Assembly (NCBI GenBank): GCA_024752435.1
Contig: CP103029.1
Coordinates: 1,550,001 to 1,614,000, forward strand
Direction: 5' to 3'
Origin: Allantophomopsis cytisporea
Taxonomy: Eukaryota > Ascomycota > Leotiomycetes > Phacidiales > Phacidiaceae
DNA: 64,000 nt
The notes under the pieces are model-generated. The model saw only the letters and a list, made by a program, of their open reading frames with translations, did not search any database and was not told where the DNA came from. Made by a program: the position numbers and the translations under genes. Below are positions 36,241 through 48,600 of the stretch, in pieces. Numbering within the stretch: position 1 is the first letter of the stretch; each line of letters opens with the position of its first letter.

Positions 36241-38545
36241 ATGGCGGACGATGCTGGAGTTGAAGCTACACGTATGCCAGACACTGTCGATACATCAGAG
36301 CAGAGTGAGGGCGTGGCTGCCCAAGATGGACACACTGGCTTCCAGAAAGCTATTCAGGCATGGCGAAGTATTCCTCTCGTATGCCATGCTCAGTGTGCTG
36401 CAACTAATGGTCCCAGACATTGATTTAACATCACTCGTTCCAACTCTCGATAATACTGCATCCGAAATTGTTACATACCAGCGCGACTCTACAGTACAAC
36501 GCAAAGAACTAGCACAGAAGACAAAAGATTTCCGTAAACTCGAAGACTCTGCGAAACTCGGAGAGATAAAAGGTCTCCTGAAGGCATACCAAACATTTAT
36601 CGACTTACTCACGAACCATTCCAAGGCCACCAATTCAGCGTTCCTACAATTATATTCGTCATTGTCCGAGGCACCTGATCCATATCCTCTACTCGAAGCA
36701 TCTGTCGATTCACTTTTATTGTCTGAAGACACATTGCCGAAGATTACAACTGAGAACGAACATTTGCAGAAGTCTGTCAGTAAATTGACGTCACAGCTGG
36801 AGGAAACTGAAGCAAGACTTGAAGCAGAACGTAGTGCGCGCATGACGCTTGAGGAAGGATTAGACAATAAAGCAAAGGAAATTGAATCGACCTGGACGGC
36901 TGTTATCGAAGAAAAGAAAGACAACTGGGAGGCTAAGGAGAAGGCTCTGGAGGAGAAAGTAGAAAATCAGGAACGACTCTTGAGTGAGATCAAGGCCAGC
37001 TATGAAGTCTCTCAGCGACTGGGACGAAGTGAAGACTCGGAAGAGGGTTCAGGCCGAGGTTATGTAACGAGTGCCGAACTTGAAATGGTGAGTTCGGATC
37101 TGGAGCGAACAAGCATACGTTTGGCAGAAGTGGAGGCCCGTAACGAGCAATTGAGAATCGAACTCGCACAATCCGCTTCACATGTCAGTGCGCAGCCAGT
37201 CGCGGTGGAAGATGATCCGGCTTATATGCGTCTACGCTCGGAGAACTCGTCACTCTTACAAAAGCTTGACTCAGCCCGTATTGAGCGTGACTCTAAAAAG
37301 CGGGATCTCGACGTTAAACTACGTGGTTTGGAGCGAGAGATAGGCTTGCTGAAAGATGAACGTGATGCTTTGAAAGTCAAGGTTCAGAAATGGAGCGACT
37401 ACGATGACGTGAGGCAAGAGCTTGAGGTTCTCAAGAGCATCGAGTTTTCTACGGGTGATGATGATGAGTTTGACACAGGTGACAATGATGTAGAGAACGC
37501 TGCGTCAGGTGCAAAGGGAAAGGGTGACACACTTGAGCAACTCTTACTGGCTCGCAACAAGAAGCTTGGGGATGAGTTGACGATCTTACGAGTGTCACAC
37601 CAAGATCTCCAGAGTCGCTTGCAATCCCTTCAGCAGGATCTTGCAACTGCAAACTCAAGTCTTGAGCAATCCCGGAATCTCAACGCTACATTGGAAAACG
37701 ATCTAGCCAATATACAACAGGAAACCACGAGCGCCTTTCCATCAGGTGCCTCAGTAGCCGCATCAAGATTCCCGGCCTCGGTTGCACCAAGTTCTTATGG
37801 TGGCCGCAAAGGTCGAATATCACCCACATCATCTATCATCGGAGGCTTTGAGCAAAGAAGCTCGGGCGGAGGAACTCTCGACTCGTTGCGTGCAGGTGAA
37901 CCCATGGGCGGAGGATCGGGCATGCTTCCCATGATCATCGCGCAACGTGATCGCTTCAAGAAGCTGATCTCACAGCTTGAGAATGAGCTTTCAGAGAGTC
38001 ATCGTACAGTATCATCGCTGCGGCAGGAAGTAGCGTCATTGCAGAAGGACAACTTAAACTTGTACGAAAAGACACGTTACGTTTCATCATACAGTCGGAC
38101 ACCCTCGGCCTCCGGTCCAGCGTACACAGCCAACCCCAACCCCTCCACGGTTCAGGTAACAGCGCCGGGCTCCTCGGGTGTCGCATTGGATCGTTACCGC
38201 TCAGCGTATGAGTCAAACATCTCCCCCTTTGCAGCCTTCCGTGGCCGCGAATCTGCGCGCGCCTACAAGCGCATGAGTCTTCCTGAGCGTATGGTCTTCT
38301 CCATCACGCGCATGGTCCTGGCCACACGCACCAGCAGGAATCTCTTTGCCGGCTATTGTGTTGCCTTGCATCTACTCGTCTTCTTGACATTGTATTGGCT
38401 CGGCACCACGGATGTCGAGAGCCATGCTAGTCATCTTGGCCAGGCTGCAAGTGCTGCAAATGTCGCGGGTGCCGCTGGTGCTGCTAAAGCCGCTGATGGT
38501 GACTGGCAGCAGGCTGGCTTCAATAAAGATGGTGCGGGCCTATAA
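36241..38545 (+). CDS. CASP/Coy1-family Golgi membrane golgin
   Basis: Exons 36241-36367 and 36417-38545; 751 residues. The 49-nt intron (donor GTATTC, branch ACTAAT, acceptor CCCAG) splits an Asn codon A|AC and yields the conserved N-terminus QAWRNIDLTSLVPTLDNTA; unspliced reading of the second exon gives a false start at 36251. Residues about 70-640 are almost continuous coiled coil (Glu/Leu/Lys/Gln heptads) with a DDDEFDTGDND acidic break. Near the C-terminus the CASP block FAAFRGRESARAYKRMSLPE is followed by a single membrane anchor at about residues 695-717, AGYCVALHLLVFLTLYWLG, and a short Ala-rich lumenal tail. In yeast Coy1 acts with Golgi SNAREs and the COG complex in retrograde intra-Golgi traffic; the same role is inferred here. 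Confidence 0.92.
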
Positions 38546-39601
38546 TTATGATTATATTAGAAAAGAATTTTCTAGGTACCACCACACCAATGACTATCAG
38601 CATTGCAACAGTCACTCTTCAGTTATGAATATGTAAACTACTATGAACAATGATTATTATGTCAGAATACACTGTATGATGACTCGTGTTGATCCTTTTG
38701 TTCTCCTTTTTCACGTTAGTTTTTATTATGATGAGATGGTGATGTGAACGATATTAGGCTGTAATGCACCATCGCTTTATTTGCTGTCATCCACCCCCCA
38801 GCTGACGATACTATGAATGTGGCGCACGCATGAATTCGTAAGGTACATAAATACCTGACACATAATCCAATCTCGAAAAGGAACTTCATTTTCCGGATAG
38901 GTTCTCGGATACTCTCTAGTCCCAAGATAAGTACAAAATCAAGCTTGAGTTGTAGTGCATTTGTCATTGGTGCTTAGAGCACTTGCACTGGAATGCTCCA
39001 ATCATCTCTAGAAGCCTCCAGCACCTCGTACTCGTAACCAGAATCAGGTGTGTTCAGGTCACATGCCTATCTGGGTGGCTGTGCGCAAAGAGTGGCGTTG
39101 GCTTTGGTTTGCGGGGGATTTCGCCACACTCCGCTCGCTTCCATGCTTCACGTGTTGTGAGTCACCCGAGTTCGAGTGGTCGGGTTGGGTTGTTGGGTGA
39201 CGGATCGTCGTCACGCCAGTTAGGCTTCAATCAACGTCAGCGATCTCGGCCTTGCAAGTGAGTTGTCGCGCGATCGTCGAGTCATACTATCCCGATAGGT
39301 GAGTATGTAAGGTACGCATTCATACCTACATAAGTCATAGGTTCCTGCCGAGGTTCGTGATTTGAGATATAAGGTACTGTACATATATACACAAGTCTTC
39401 GTTTGTCTTGAAATATCCCTACGTCTACAACTCTACTCAATCTATATATTTACACTTCACTTCACTCTACTCATCCACTCCTCTCCTCCTCTACTACTCT
39501 ACTACTTTACTACTTACTATCTACTCTTCTATATTCTTTATCAGTTATAAAGAATTCCACTTCCTCAACTTTTCTATTATCTATCTATACAAAATAACAA
39601 A
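38546..39601. promoter_or_regulatory. Intergenic region and promoter of the orphan gene
   Basis: About 1.05 kb. The right end (39430-39601) is a strongly C/T-rich core promoter with CTATATATTTAC at about 39441 as a TATA-like element, followed by repeated CTACT units. The rest holds the CASP 3' UTR and no supported gene. Confidence 0.5.
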
Positions 39602-40144
39602 ATGCTCTACATCTCACCAACCTCCATACCAAACTATACACCCTCGAGTCCCCCTAAGCCAAGTCGACGCAACCGCCGCCGCGAACGTCCAGGCTCTCGC
39701 ACCCGTAATGCGCAAAAAGTCCCAATGAATTCCGACGCAAGCCTCCCAACCTACAATCCCTCACCATCTCCCCTTCTCCGCCAAAGCTTCGATGCCGCCT
39801 GGCTGCGCTGGAAGGCTAGAGAAAGCTCAAGCGTGTCGAGTTCGAGCTGCAGCGACAGTGGCAGTGACAGCGAGGAGTCGAACAGTGCAACATACGAACC
39901 ATATGCACCATATGCACCCTACTACACTGTGCCAGCTTTCGGCGAGTGGGAGGCGGGGGCGTGGCAGGGACGCGAGTGTGCGATCTCGATGAGTGACGAG
40001 AAACGGATTTTTGGCGGCGAGGAAGACGAGATTGGTGCTGGTATGGGCAAGGGTCTTGGAAACGGGACTGGACTTGATTTGTGTCCGGCTATGTTGGACG
40101 TTGTGCGTTTTCTTTGGGGTGACGTCGATTATACGGATCCATGA
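39602..40144 (+). CDS. Hypothetical acidic, low-complexity protein
   Basis: Single exon, 180 residues, not recognised. Support comes from its start (ACAAAATGC context, directly after a TATA-like and pyrimidine-rich promoter) and uneven but protein-like composition. The first 40 residues are Arg/Pro/Ser-rich (PKPSRRNRRRERPGSR), which could act as a nuclear signal; residues about 55-75 contain LLRQSFDAAWLRWKARES, a likely amphipathic helix; then a Ser/Asp/Glu run and a YEPYAPYAPYY repeat. The C-terminus is acidic and ends LDVVRFLWGDVDYTDP. The C-terminal hydrophobic-acidic helix could be a protein-binding motif. It has no signal peptide or membrane span. Probably a lineage-restricted gene. Confidence 0.6.
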   Translation: MLYISPTSIPNYTPSSPPKPSRRNRRRERPGSRTRNAQKVPMNSDASLPTYNPSPSPLLRQSFDAAWLRWKARESSSVSSSSCSDSGSDSEESNSATYEPYAPYAPYYTVPAFGEWEAGAWQGRECAISMSDEKRIFGGEEDEIGAGMGKGLGNGTGLDLCPAMLDVVRFLWGDVDYTDP

Positions 40145-40758
40145 GCGTTTGATACCATGTCGTTGGACATCCAGGCGTTAAATGATATTTCGGAGTTTTG
40201 ATGTTCACTCGGTTGCTTCGTCAGCTTTGATGGTTTGTTGAGAGATGCATTGGATTGGAGCTTTGGTTTGCATTTACTTTTGCATAGATATGGCCTGGAT
40301 GACGTGCCATATGGGTAACTGGGGTGTTTGGATATTATTTGGGAAGGTCAGGAGTACGAACGAATACCCCTCAGAGCATATTATGGGATTTTGGCTGCAA
40401 CTACGTGAAGGAAATATCAATGGCAAACATTATTTAGAGATGATCACAGACAGAACAATGATACCCCACTCAATCTTTAAATTTTCTAGTACTCGCTCAT
40501 TACTTAAGAATCTATCACCCGAGATTGTATGTCATGGTCATAACCAGATTTATAACTTTGTTTGTGTATCTTGTAATAGTCAAATAATATTATGAAAACT
40601 ATACGCTTGTAAATAACCATATTGCTTTTTATAATATAGAGCTCCCGACTTCATTATCACGTCAAACTACCTATTCATCTTAACTCATTAACACAACCCA
40701 AGGTGATCAACTTATAGGGCTCCGCACTAAAACTTTCTTTTTAGTGAATGCTTACATT
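40145..40758. other. Convergent 3' interval
   Basis: 614 bp between the orphan gene (+) and the X-Pro peptidase (-). It becomes AT-rich after 40430, consistent with 3' UTRs. No gene is seen. Confidence 0.5.
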
Positions 40759-42593
40759 TCATACTTTTCCGCCTTCGATACCCTCGTTAATGATCTTCAG
40801 AGCCGCTTTACCCTTTGGAGCAGTCGTCAAGTTCTCATATCCATCTTCAGTGACAAGAATATCATCTTCTATTCTGACTCCACCAACCGGGTAATAAGTC
40901 TCGAGAAGAGGAGCATTGATGTACTTGCTGAATTTTGGGTTCTTAAGATGAACTTCTTCGATAGCAAAGCGAGAAAAATAACTGCGACAAATTAATCAGC
41001 ATCATTCTGTAGCATCACTTCGGCGGTTGGTGGATTTTGGGTTTGACCAGAAAGGAGATTCAGGTGGATAGGGCAACTCACATTCCTGGCTCGACTGTTA
41101 TAATCATATTGGGGAGCAACTCTTGACGCCCTGTCTCCGGCCGTGGTACTGTATAAGTTCCAGGAGCTGTTACTTGCAAAGGGTCTCTGAGACCGCGTCT
41201 TGGAAACTTGTGAAGTTCCATGATGTTAGGAAGTAGGAGTCTACGGGGTCCAGCAACATCATGCACCTCCAAGCCTAGATGATGGCCCAGGCCATGCGGG
41301 AAGAAAACCACCGTAACACCGGACTTGCGGATTTCCTCTTCGGAGCCATTGTGCAAGATACCGAGCTTCAGGAGTCCGCGGAGAGCGATATCGTGAGCAA
41401 GAATCTGGAGGTCGTGAAACAAAGTTCCGCTCGTCATGCGCTTGATACATTCCTCTTGCATCTCCTCGACGATGTCATAGATATCCTGCGCTTCTCGACT
41501 GAACGTGCCCGAGATGGGAAAAGTCCTCGTTACGTCGGAAGCATAGCAATTCCACTCACACCCCGCATCAATGCAGAGGAGTTGTCGATCTTTTAGCGCC
41601 TGGTCGTTTGCAATGTAGTGCAGCACACTTGCGTTCTCCCCAGAAGCAGCGATTATACCATAAGCTTGCGTCTTCGCAAACCGTGCTACGCACGTTGCTC
41701 CAAAAACCGCTTCAACTTCACTCTCATTCCACATGCCCTTGATCGCGCGGAGTATGTTCTTGTGCGCCACGCCGGAGATTTTGTTGGCTTGCCGGATGAG
41801 ATTGATTTCGTAGTCTGATTTAATGACCCTGGAGGCATCCATGGCAGGTTGTAGTCTCGTGCTCTCGATGAGTGGGCTGAGCTTGTTCTCGTAGAATGAA
41901 CTCACCTGCCCATCATTAAATCGGCCTACAAGATCAGAGATTTGTGGTCTCTGGTCATTGTGGAGGACATATACGGGTACATCTTTCTTCCCATCAAGAT
42001 GACATCGAAGCTGAGTCATGAGCTGATCATTATACGTGATATAATCTGCATCGTACTTATCTCGACATTCTTCAATACCGGGAGTTGCTCCATGCCAGAC
42101 AACCTTATAAGCATCGTTTCGGGGAATGAATAGGGTGAGGTGATCCTCCTTCATGTTATACAAAACAAAACAATCCTCGAAATCGACACCGGACAGGTAG
42201 TAGAAATATCGCCGTTGACGGAATGGCGGTGGCTAATAGAATCAGCCCCGCTTCTTGATAGTCCATGAATTCCATTCATACCTGATCTGAATCCTCCCAG
42301 TACAAGTCGGATGGTCTGCCAGCTAGATAGATGATGCCATCGCGAGCGCCAGTATTGCGCAGGATGTCGCGAACTTGACGGGCATGGTATGTGGCTGAGG
42401 AAAATTAGATAGAGACTTCTGTCTTATGGAGATATTGTATAAAAAGGAGCGGTGTCTTTTCGTCTTAAGAAAGTAACTTACCTGGGTATTTGTTCTTATC
42501 GTTACTGTTCTTATGATCGATTTCGATACGCAGATTGCCAATGTCAGGGTCCTCGACTTGAATAATACTACGAGTAGGCACGTGTTCATGCAT
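40759..42593 (-). CDS. X-Pro metallopeptidase (prolidase/aminopeptidase P type, M24B)
   Basis: Cleaves peptides next to proline using a dinuclear metal site, usually Mn2+. Minus-strand exons 42593-42482, 42394-42282, 42232-41082 and 40981-40759; 532 residues. Introns have donors GTAAGT, GTATGA and GTGAGT and acceptors CAG or TAG, all phase-consistent. The creatinase-like N-domain includes LAGRPSDLYWEDSDQ and FRQRRYFYYLSGVD. The pita-bread domain has all five metal ligands: Asp297 (LCIDAG), Asp308 (YASDVTRTF), His at about 392 (HGLGHHLGLEVHD), Glu456 (ITVEPG) and Glu497 (GGVRIEDD). The last exon begins inside EPGIYFSRFAIEE, so ignoring it would lose the final metal ligand. No signal peptide is seen, so it is probably cytosolic. 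The start at 42593 is the first in-frame ATG of exon 1; a further upstream exon is not excluded. Confidence 0.93.
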
Positions 42594-43577
42594 GTTTGAT
42601 CCTGCGATAACACTCAGATGCTTGTTGCGAGTTGGATGGAACAGTTTGGTAGAGCACGTCACTCACTGGTATACGAGCTACCTTTCTTATCTCATGGTAC
42701 CTTGACGTTGCGTGCCTTACCTTACCTTAAGCTTGATCACCGAGGTACTACTCTATCGTAGGCGGTAAGAGGGGGCAGATTCTGGAATCACTTTCTTGGC
42801 GATAACCTTTTCTTGTCAGCTCATGAAGTACTCCACCACTCCACTATTTACCCCACAGTACCAGAGCTTTCACTTGCTATCCACTACTCTGGATATGTCC
42901 ATACTCCGGTGTGAGATCAATGGGAACTCCGAAGCTTGATGATCAGTATTCTCTCCGCAACATTCTACCCTACTCGCTTCATATGTCTACATTGGATTCC
43001 AACGGTTATTTGTTTGACTCACAAACTGTAAGTAAGTGCTTCACTACAAACTCTCCTTCATATATGTATATCCACAAGTGCAAGGCCAAAAACGCTTTCA
43101 GTCATACTGTACACAGTATGGCTAGAGTTATCTCGGATCAAGATTACGCTTGTGTGGTCAGTACTGGCGGAGTTCTAATCAAGCCGGACTCACTCTATGT
43201 GGAGTCTCAATCGGCATCAACGCGCTTTCGCTGTCTGCTCACCCGAGAATTCAAGGCATTTAAAAATTACAACAAGAATTGTGCCAATTCGCAGCAGTAA
43301 GTAACTCCCAACTGGCCTTCGATGCATCCTTGACTAGCGTGGCTCTTGTCACCGGATCCACCTATATCATTTTAACCTTGCTCATCATGTACTCCGCATT
43401 TTGATTCCATCATGCAGCGGGGTCTATACATAAGTTTACGAGATCTGGGGCATGACTACACCATATGTTTCCAAATAACTTGGCTTTCTTTTACTACTTA
43501 TATGAGATTCCTGTCCATTAAGGTTACGGTAAGTGTCTTCTTTCTTCACTCTTTGATTCACGGCTCGAACTTTTATC
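42594..43577. promoter_or_regulatory. Divergent interval between the X-Pro peptidase and the glycosidase
   Basis: 984 bp between head-to-head start codons. An open stretch at 42911-43300 shows no domain, no convincing start context and ordinary intergenic composition, so it is not called. No clear regulatory motif was seen. Confidence 0.5.
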
Positions 43578-45671
43578 ATGAGATCATTCCGAGGATCAGA
43601 TGCCATTGTGGCAGCGACAATTCTTGCAGTTACCTCTCAAGCGATACCATACGAAGAATATATTCTAGCTCCTTCCTCTCGAACCCTGAATCCTGTTTCG
43701 GTGTATCGAGTCAATGGTTCGGTTTCGAACGCTGCATCGCTGACATCACCAACTGGAAGTGCTGTTTTCAATGGCACAAGTGCTGTTGCCTATGACTACG
43801 GTAAGAACATCGCAGGACTGGTCACATTAACAGTGGGGAATGTGTCTGACCCCGATGCCTTTATTGGCATCACTTTCAGCGAGTCATCGGTATATATCAG
43901 TAGTGAAGCTTGCGATGCTACTCAAGATGCTGGGCTCGACACTCCATTATGGTTCAATGTGGCAGAAGGTGGAACTTATACCCCGGACTTACAATACTTA
44001 AGGGGGGCCTTCCGATATTTGAGCGTTGTTAGCAATACATCTGCGACTATTGAGGTCACCGGTGTTAGTATCAACTTTACTGCGGCTCCCGTGCAAGATC
44101 TACAAGGATATACCGGCTACTTTCATTCAAATGATGAACTACTAAATCGAATATACTATGCCGGCGCATACACGAATCAGCTTTGCACCATCGATCCGAC
44201 ATTTGGAGATGCTCTCAATTATCTTGGAGTTATCAATTCGACTCAAGACATTGCTCTGCCACAGACAGACATATGGTGGAGTAACACCACCGTCACAAAC
44301 GGTAGCAGCTGCCTTGTTGATGGTGCGAAGAGAGATCGCCTTGTATGGCCAGGAGATTTGGCCATCTCAGCTCCAAGTATGTTCGTTAGTACGGGCGACC
44401 TTGTAACCATCAAAAACTCTGTCGCTGCACTTCTTCTCCTTCAAAAGCCTGATGGTCAACTACCATACGCAAGCTATCCATTTTCAGAGATGGGAGTCAT
44501 CAGTTTCACATACCATTTGTACAATCTGATTGCAATTTCTTTGTATTATCAGTACAGTGGGGATCTGGACTATTTATCGAGTGTATGGACAAATTTCACC
44601 AGCGGCTTAACTTGGTCTCTGAGTTTCATTGATGATACTGGACTCCAGAACGTCACCGAGTCTGCAGATTGGCTGCGTGTCGGAATGGGGGGTCACAATA
44701 TTGAGGCAAACGCTATTCTTTATTACACCCTCAATGAAGGCATTAAGCTTGCTGCAATTCTCAATGACGCAACATACACTGCCAGCTGGACCAGTACAGC
44801 GGCAGGCATCAAGACAGCTGCAAATGCCCTTCTCTGGTCCGAGGCAGACAGCCTTTACAAAGACAACGAAACTACAACGCTCACACCTCAAGATGGAAAT
44901 GCCTGGGCCGTGAAATCCAATCTCACGCTCAACTCTACGCAGACCGCATCTATCTCTTCGGCATTGAAAGCTCGTTGGGGACCATATGGCGCTCCAGCAC
45001 CAGAAGGAGGAGCCGAGATCGCCGTGATCTCTCCTTATATCGGCGGCTTCGAGCTGGAAGCACACTTCCTGGCCTCACAGCCCCAAGCTGCCATTGACTT
45101 GATGAGACTGGAGTGGGGCAACTTCATGCTTGACGATCCACGCATGACAAACTCCACCTTCATCGAGGGCTACTCTGCTGATGGTAGCCTGCACTACTCG
45201 CCATATAGGAACGATCCCCGCGTTTCCCACGCTCACGGCTGGGCTACGGGTCCGACCTCGTTACTCGCGTTTTACGTTGCCGGCATTCACCTCGAGTCAG
45301 CGAACGGTGCCACATGGAGAATCGCTCCGCAGGTTGGTGATCTTATCGATGTCGAGGCGGGATACTCGACTGATCTCGGACTCTTCTCCTCTGCCATCAG
45401 GACTAGCGGCGTCAATGGTACTATAACTTCTCTGAATTTCACCACACCTGCTGGCACCATAGGATCAATCAGTATCCCCGGTGTCTCGGGCAGCTTGTTG
45501 AGCAGCAACGGTACAAAGATTGCTCTCGTCGACGGAACAGCGAGTAATTTGGCTGGCGGCAATTATACGTTCGTCGCTACGGAGACTGTCTCAACTAGCA
45601 CAGCTGCCTCAAACCTGCAATTATCAGCACTCTCTCTACTTGGCGTCTTTGCAAGTGCATGGTTTGTTTAG
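43578..45671 (+). CDS. GPI-anchored alpha-L-rhamnosidase-like six-hairpin glycosidase
   Basis: Single exon, 697 residues. Residues 1-22 form a signal peptide (AIVAATILAVTSQA core). A beta-rich N-terminal domain (to about residue 190) is followed by a helical (alpha/alpha)6-type catalytic domain. The block GAKRDRLVWPGDLAI at about residue 250 matches the acidic RDRxxWxGD signature of the GH78-like rhamnosidases; WLRVGMGGHNIEANAILYY and HAHGWATGPTSLL are further conserved segments. More than fifteen N-x-S/T sequons suggest heavy N-glycosylation. The C-terminus has a Ser/Thr/Ala stretch, then a hydrophobic tail (LSALSLLGVFASAWFV), as for GPI attachment, so it is probably held at the plasma membrane or wall. 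Substrate inferred: rhamnose-containing plant or fungal glycans. Confidence 0.85.
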   Translation: MRSFRGSDAIVAATILAVTSQAIPYEEYILAPSSRTLNPVSVYRVNGSVSNAASLTSPTGSAVFNGTSAVAYDYGKNIAGLVTLTVGNVSDPDAFIGITFSESSVYISSEACDATQDAGLDTPLWFNVAEGGTYTPDLQYLRGAFRYLSVVSNTSATIEVTGVSINFTAAPVQDLQGYTGYFHSNDELLNRIYYAGAYTNQLCTIDPTFGDALNYLGVINSTQDIALPQTDIWWSNTTVTNGSSCLVDGAKRDRLVWPGDLAISAPSMFVSTGDLVTIKNSVAALLLLQKPDGQLPYASYPFSEMGVISFTYHLYNLIAISLYYQYSGDLDYLSSVWTNFTSGLTWSLSFIDDTGLQNVTESADWLRVGMGGHNIEANAILYYTLNEGIKLAAILNDATYTASWTSTAAGIKTAANALLWSEADSLYKDNETTTLTPQDGNAWAVKSNLTLNSTQTASISSALKARWGPYGAPAPEGGAEIAVISPYIGGFELEAHFLASQPQAAIDLMRLEWGNFMLDDPRMTNSTFIEGYSADGSLHYSPYRNDPRVSHAHGWATGPTSLLAFYVAGIHLESANGATWRIAPQVGDLIDVEAGYSTDLGLFSSAIRTSGVNGTITSLNFTTPAGTIGSISIPGVSGSLLSSNGTKIALVDGTASNLAGGNYTFVATETVSTSTAASNLQLSALSLLGVFASAWFV

Positions 45672-48600
45672 GTAGAGTTCAGTACAGTAATGACCATATC
45701 GGTAATTGAATCTTAATATCAAATTCAAGCATATTGTACACTATCGCCTTGTATGCCTCGCCTTAATCTGCATAAAGCCGTAAGATCACACTATTAATAT
45801 ATGTCATGGCTGTGCTATGTATACGTGCCAGAGCAAACATGATCACAAACACAAGCAAGAATATCTATATGTATGGCTACACGTTTAGTGGTCATTTATG
45901 TTCCCGCTTCGTACAGGAGATGCTGCAGGTATGCGCATGCATCTTCCCAAATATTGATCTGCAAAGTAAAGGGCAAACGTGCTAACCTGCATGAACGTAA
46001 TGGAATACAGCAGAAATTGTATCCTATTCCGTAATTCGAGTGACTTATTAATCCAATACTGCTGGCTCGCTCCGGCAAAGATATACCTTAGTGCAGGATT
46101 TTTGAAGGGAAGTGCTCGTAGTAGATCCATTGACGATCTTGGGCCTTGGATTTGCTGTTTTAAGAGCACGGTGCTGTTTTCGCAGTGGTTTTGTAGGAGT
46201 GTGTTGAAGGGGCCAGATCAATCATCAAGTCTTTTTTGCTTCGGACTGCATTTTTGAGGCCATCGTGGGGTTGTTGGCAGATGTTCGCTGGGAACTTTTG
46301 AGATCTTGAGAAGAGTATGCATGTAAACGAGATCAGGAGCAGACCTCATGACGGGCGTCATTGCCAACGTCGTACCAAGAGGAGTTCTTACTCGTCTATA
46401 GAGTTTTCGTTATCGTTTAGCAAAAGTGCGGGGCTTCCGGCGTCACCTGGCGTCTAAAGCTCGTAAGAACGCTCCTAGTTGCGAGATTTCAAGCGACTCT
46501 GATATCGCTAAGTAGCAAAGAAAGTTTAGGTGGCTTGCTGGAGCCGCTGTATTCATCTTGAATAGAGGAGACAAATGACAAGTTCAACCGAAATAACTTG
46601 GGTAAAGCAAGGGAAGCGCCGAAGATGTTCGAACTCAAAAGCTCTCGAAGGGCCTCATGCTTGGTTCGGGAGTCTTGTCTACCAACGAACGGCGAACTGG
46701 AAATGTGGAGACTGAACTGGGGTATTGACCTCCACCGTTAAAGCGGGGAAGCAGCGGGGAAGCAGCGGAGATTTGCCACTTTCTCGCTTGTGCGTTGATG
46801 CTGAGGCTTCCGGAACACATCCAGGAATGTACTTCTGCAGGGCTTGAGAGAACAACATGCTGAAGGCGTGCGAATCTCGGAAGTTGTGATCATTGCGGGG
46901 TTGCGGGGACGCGGGGAAGCTCTTGACCATGGCACTTGGGTCACTCGACATAAGCTTTCAAGTGATAGATCTGATAACAGAAAGCGCATCGTTGTGTATT
47001 TACAAAAGGCAACCCAAGGATTGGGCTATAGCGAGACTAGTGTCCTGAAGCTGAAAGCAGTTAGCTGTTTAGTGATTAGAGGTACGTACGTAGGAAACGA
47101 GGGCCGAAGATGAGGAACCGTTAGACGAAAGAGGTGGGTCAACGCCGGATTCCCCGCGCGCCTAGAGAGATCTTGACAAGATTGCTGTCAGAGTGGCGAT
47201 GGTACCGCATGGTGTACCAAGGAAAGGATGAGGCTCAGGCGCAGGTGCAGGTGCGGAGGACGAAAGCAATATAGATCACAACGTTTTCTCTTGACGAAAA
47301 CAACTTCTCGTGCCGTCAAAGAACAAACAGATTGAAGTATTTGCAAGAGGCAGAAACAGGCGACCACCTCGAAAATGCTGCATCAATACAATACGTTTCT
47401 CTTGATGGCACGTTGTTTGATATTGCTTTTACGTCTATATGGACTACTGCGCTGGACTCCTTGACGAGATTGGCTGCGGGAGCTGACGGCGGGTGGCTTG
47501 CTGGCGCCCAAATTCCCCGTAGCGTGAAATTTATAGATCGCTTCAAGAGTAGCGGCCTCTTCTCTACCGAAAACGAAATCGATTGGTGTTGTCAATGTAC
47601 AAATAAACTTTAGTGCGATTTTAGTCCATTCCCTATTTGTCACAACAACACAACGGTTTCCGCTTAGAGATTCCCTGACTACCTACCTACCTACACTACT
47701 TGTGGTGGGAATTTTCCAGCAGGCGACTCTTCTCCTTACTCTTTCCGGCGTAGAAGACCTAGAATACCATGAATGTCTGAAAGGCCCTTCTTCCGCTTAT
47801 AGTATATTCTGCTAACTCTTATCTGGTATGGCGCTCTCTGGATGCCCATTGTTACTGCTTATAGTATATGCTGGCAGCAGCAAAAGGGAGAACAAAGCGA
47901 TTTGACTGAAACCGGCTTCATGACGTAGTCCGTCCGTATAAGCACAGACGATTTCCAGTCATCAATATCAATATTCGTCAGTCATGTGCTTAATTGCGCC
48001 GAAACGGGAAGACGGTAGCGATCTTGGATGAACGCAACAAGAACGTCTTGCTAAGCTTTGAGATGCCATTCTCACTTTTCCATCAAGAATGCCATCCCAT
48101 CTTCCATATTTGCACAAAGATACTCGTAGAAGATTCTGAATCAAGTGGTATTTTATTTAGTAACTCGATCGCTTGTCGATCGTGATTACTAGCTCTTGAT
48201 ATGCTTATCGCCATTTCCCTCCTACTCGGTATGTAAGGATTGACAGGATAATTTCTCCTTTCTCTCACGGTAGTCATTTCAGATTCAGATAGCCCACGTT
48301 CTCACCAGATCTGTCTCGGCAAGGAAGATGATACAGGAAACAGGAGGATTGTTCAGGAAACAGTTTTTAAGTTTTTAAAAGTTGGTCCTGTTCGCGCCGT
48401 GACACTCATCCAATTGAGTCAGAGATGGGTGATCAAGATGATTTGTGATTAAAGTATCTTCCTCCTGGAATACGGTACAACGCCATCATCTGGCTTTTGC
48501 TGGAACTTGGGTTGCGTAGAAGCTTGAGTCCTTACAAATCAGCCGCAATTGCCGCGCTTTTGCATGATTTCATCGCCCGTAAAAACGGAAAAGGCTACTG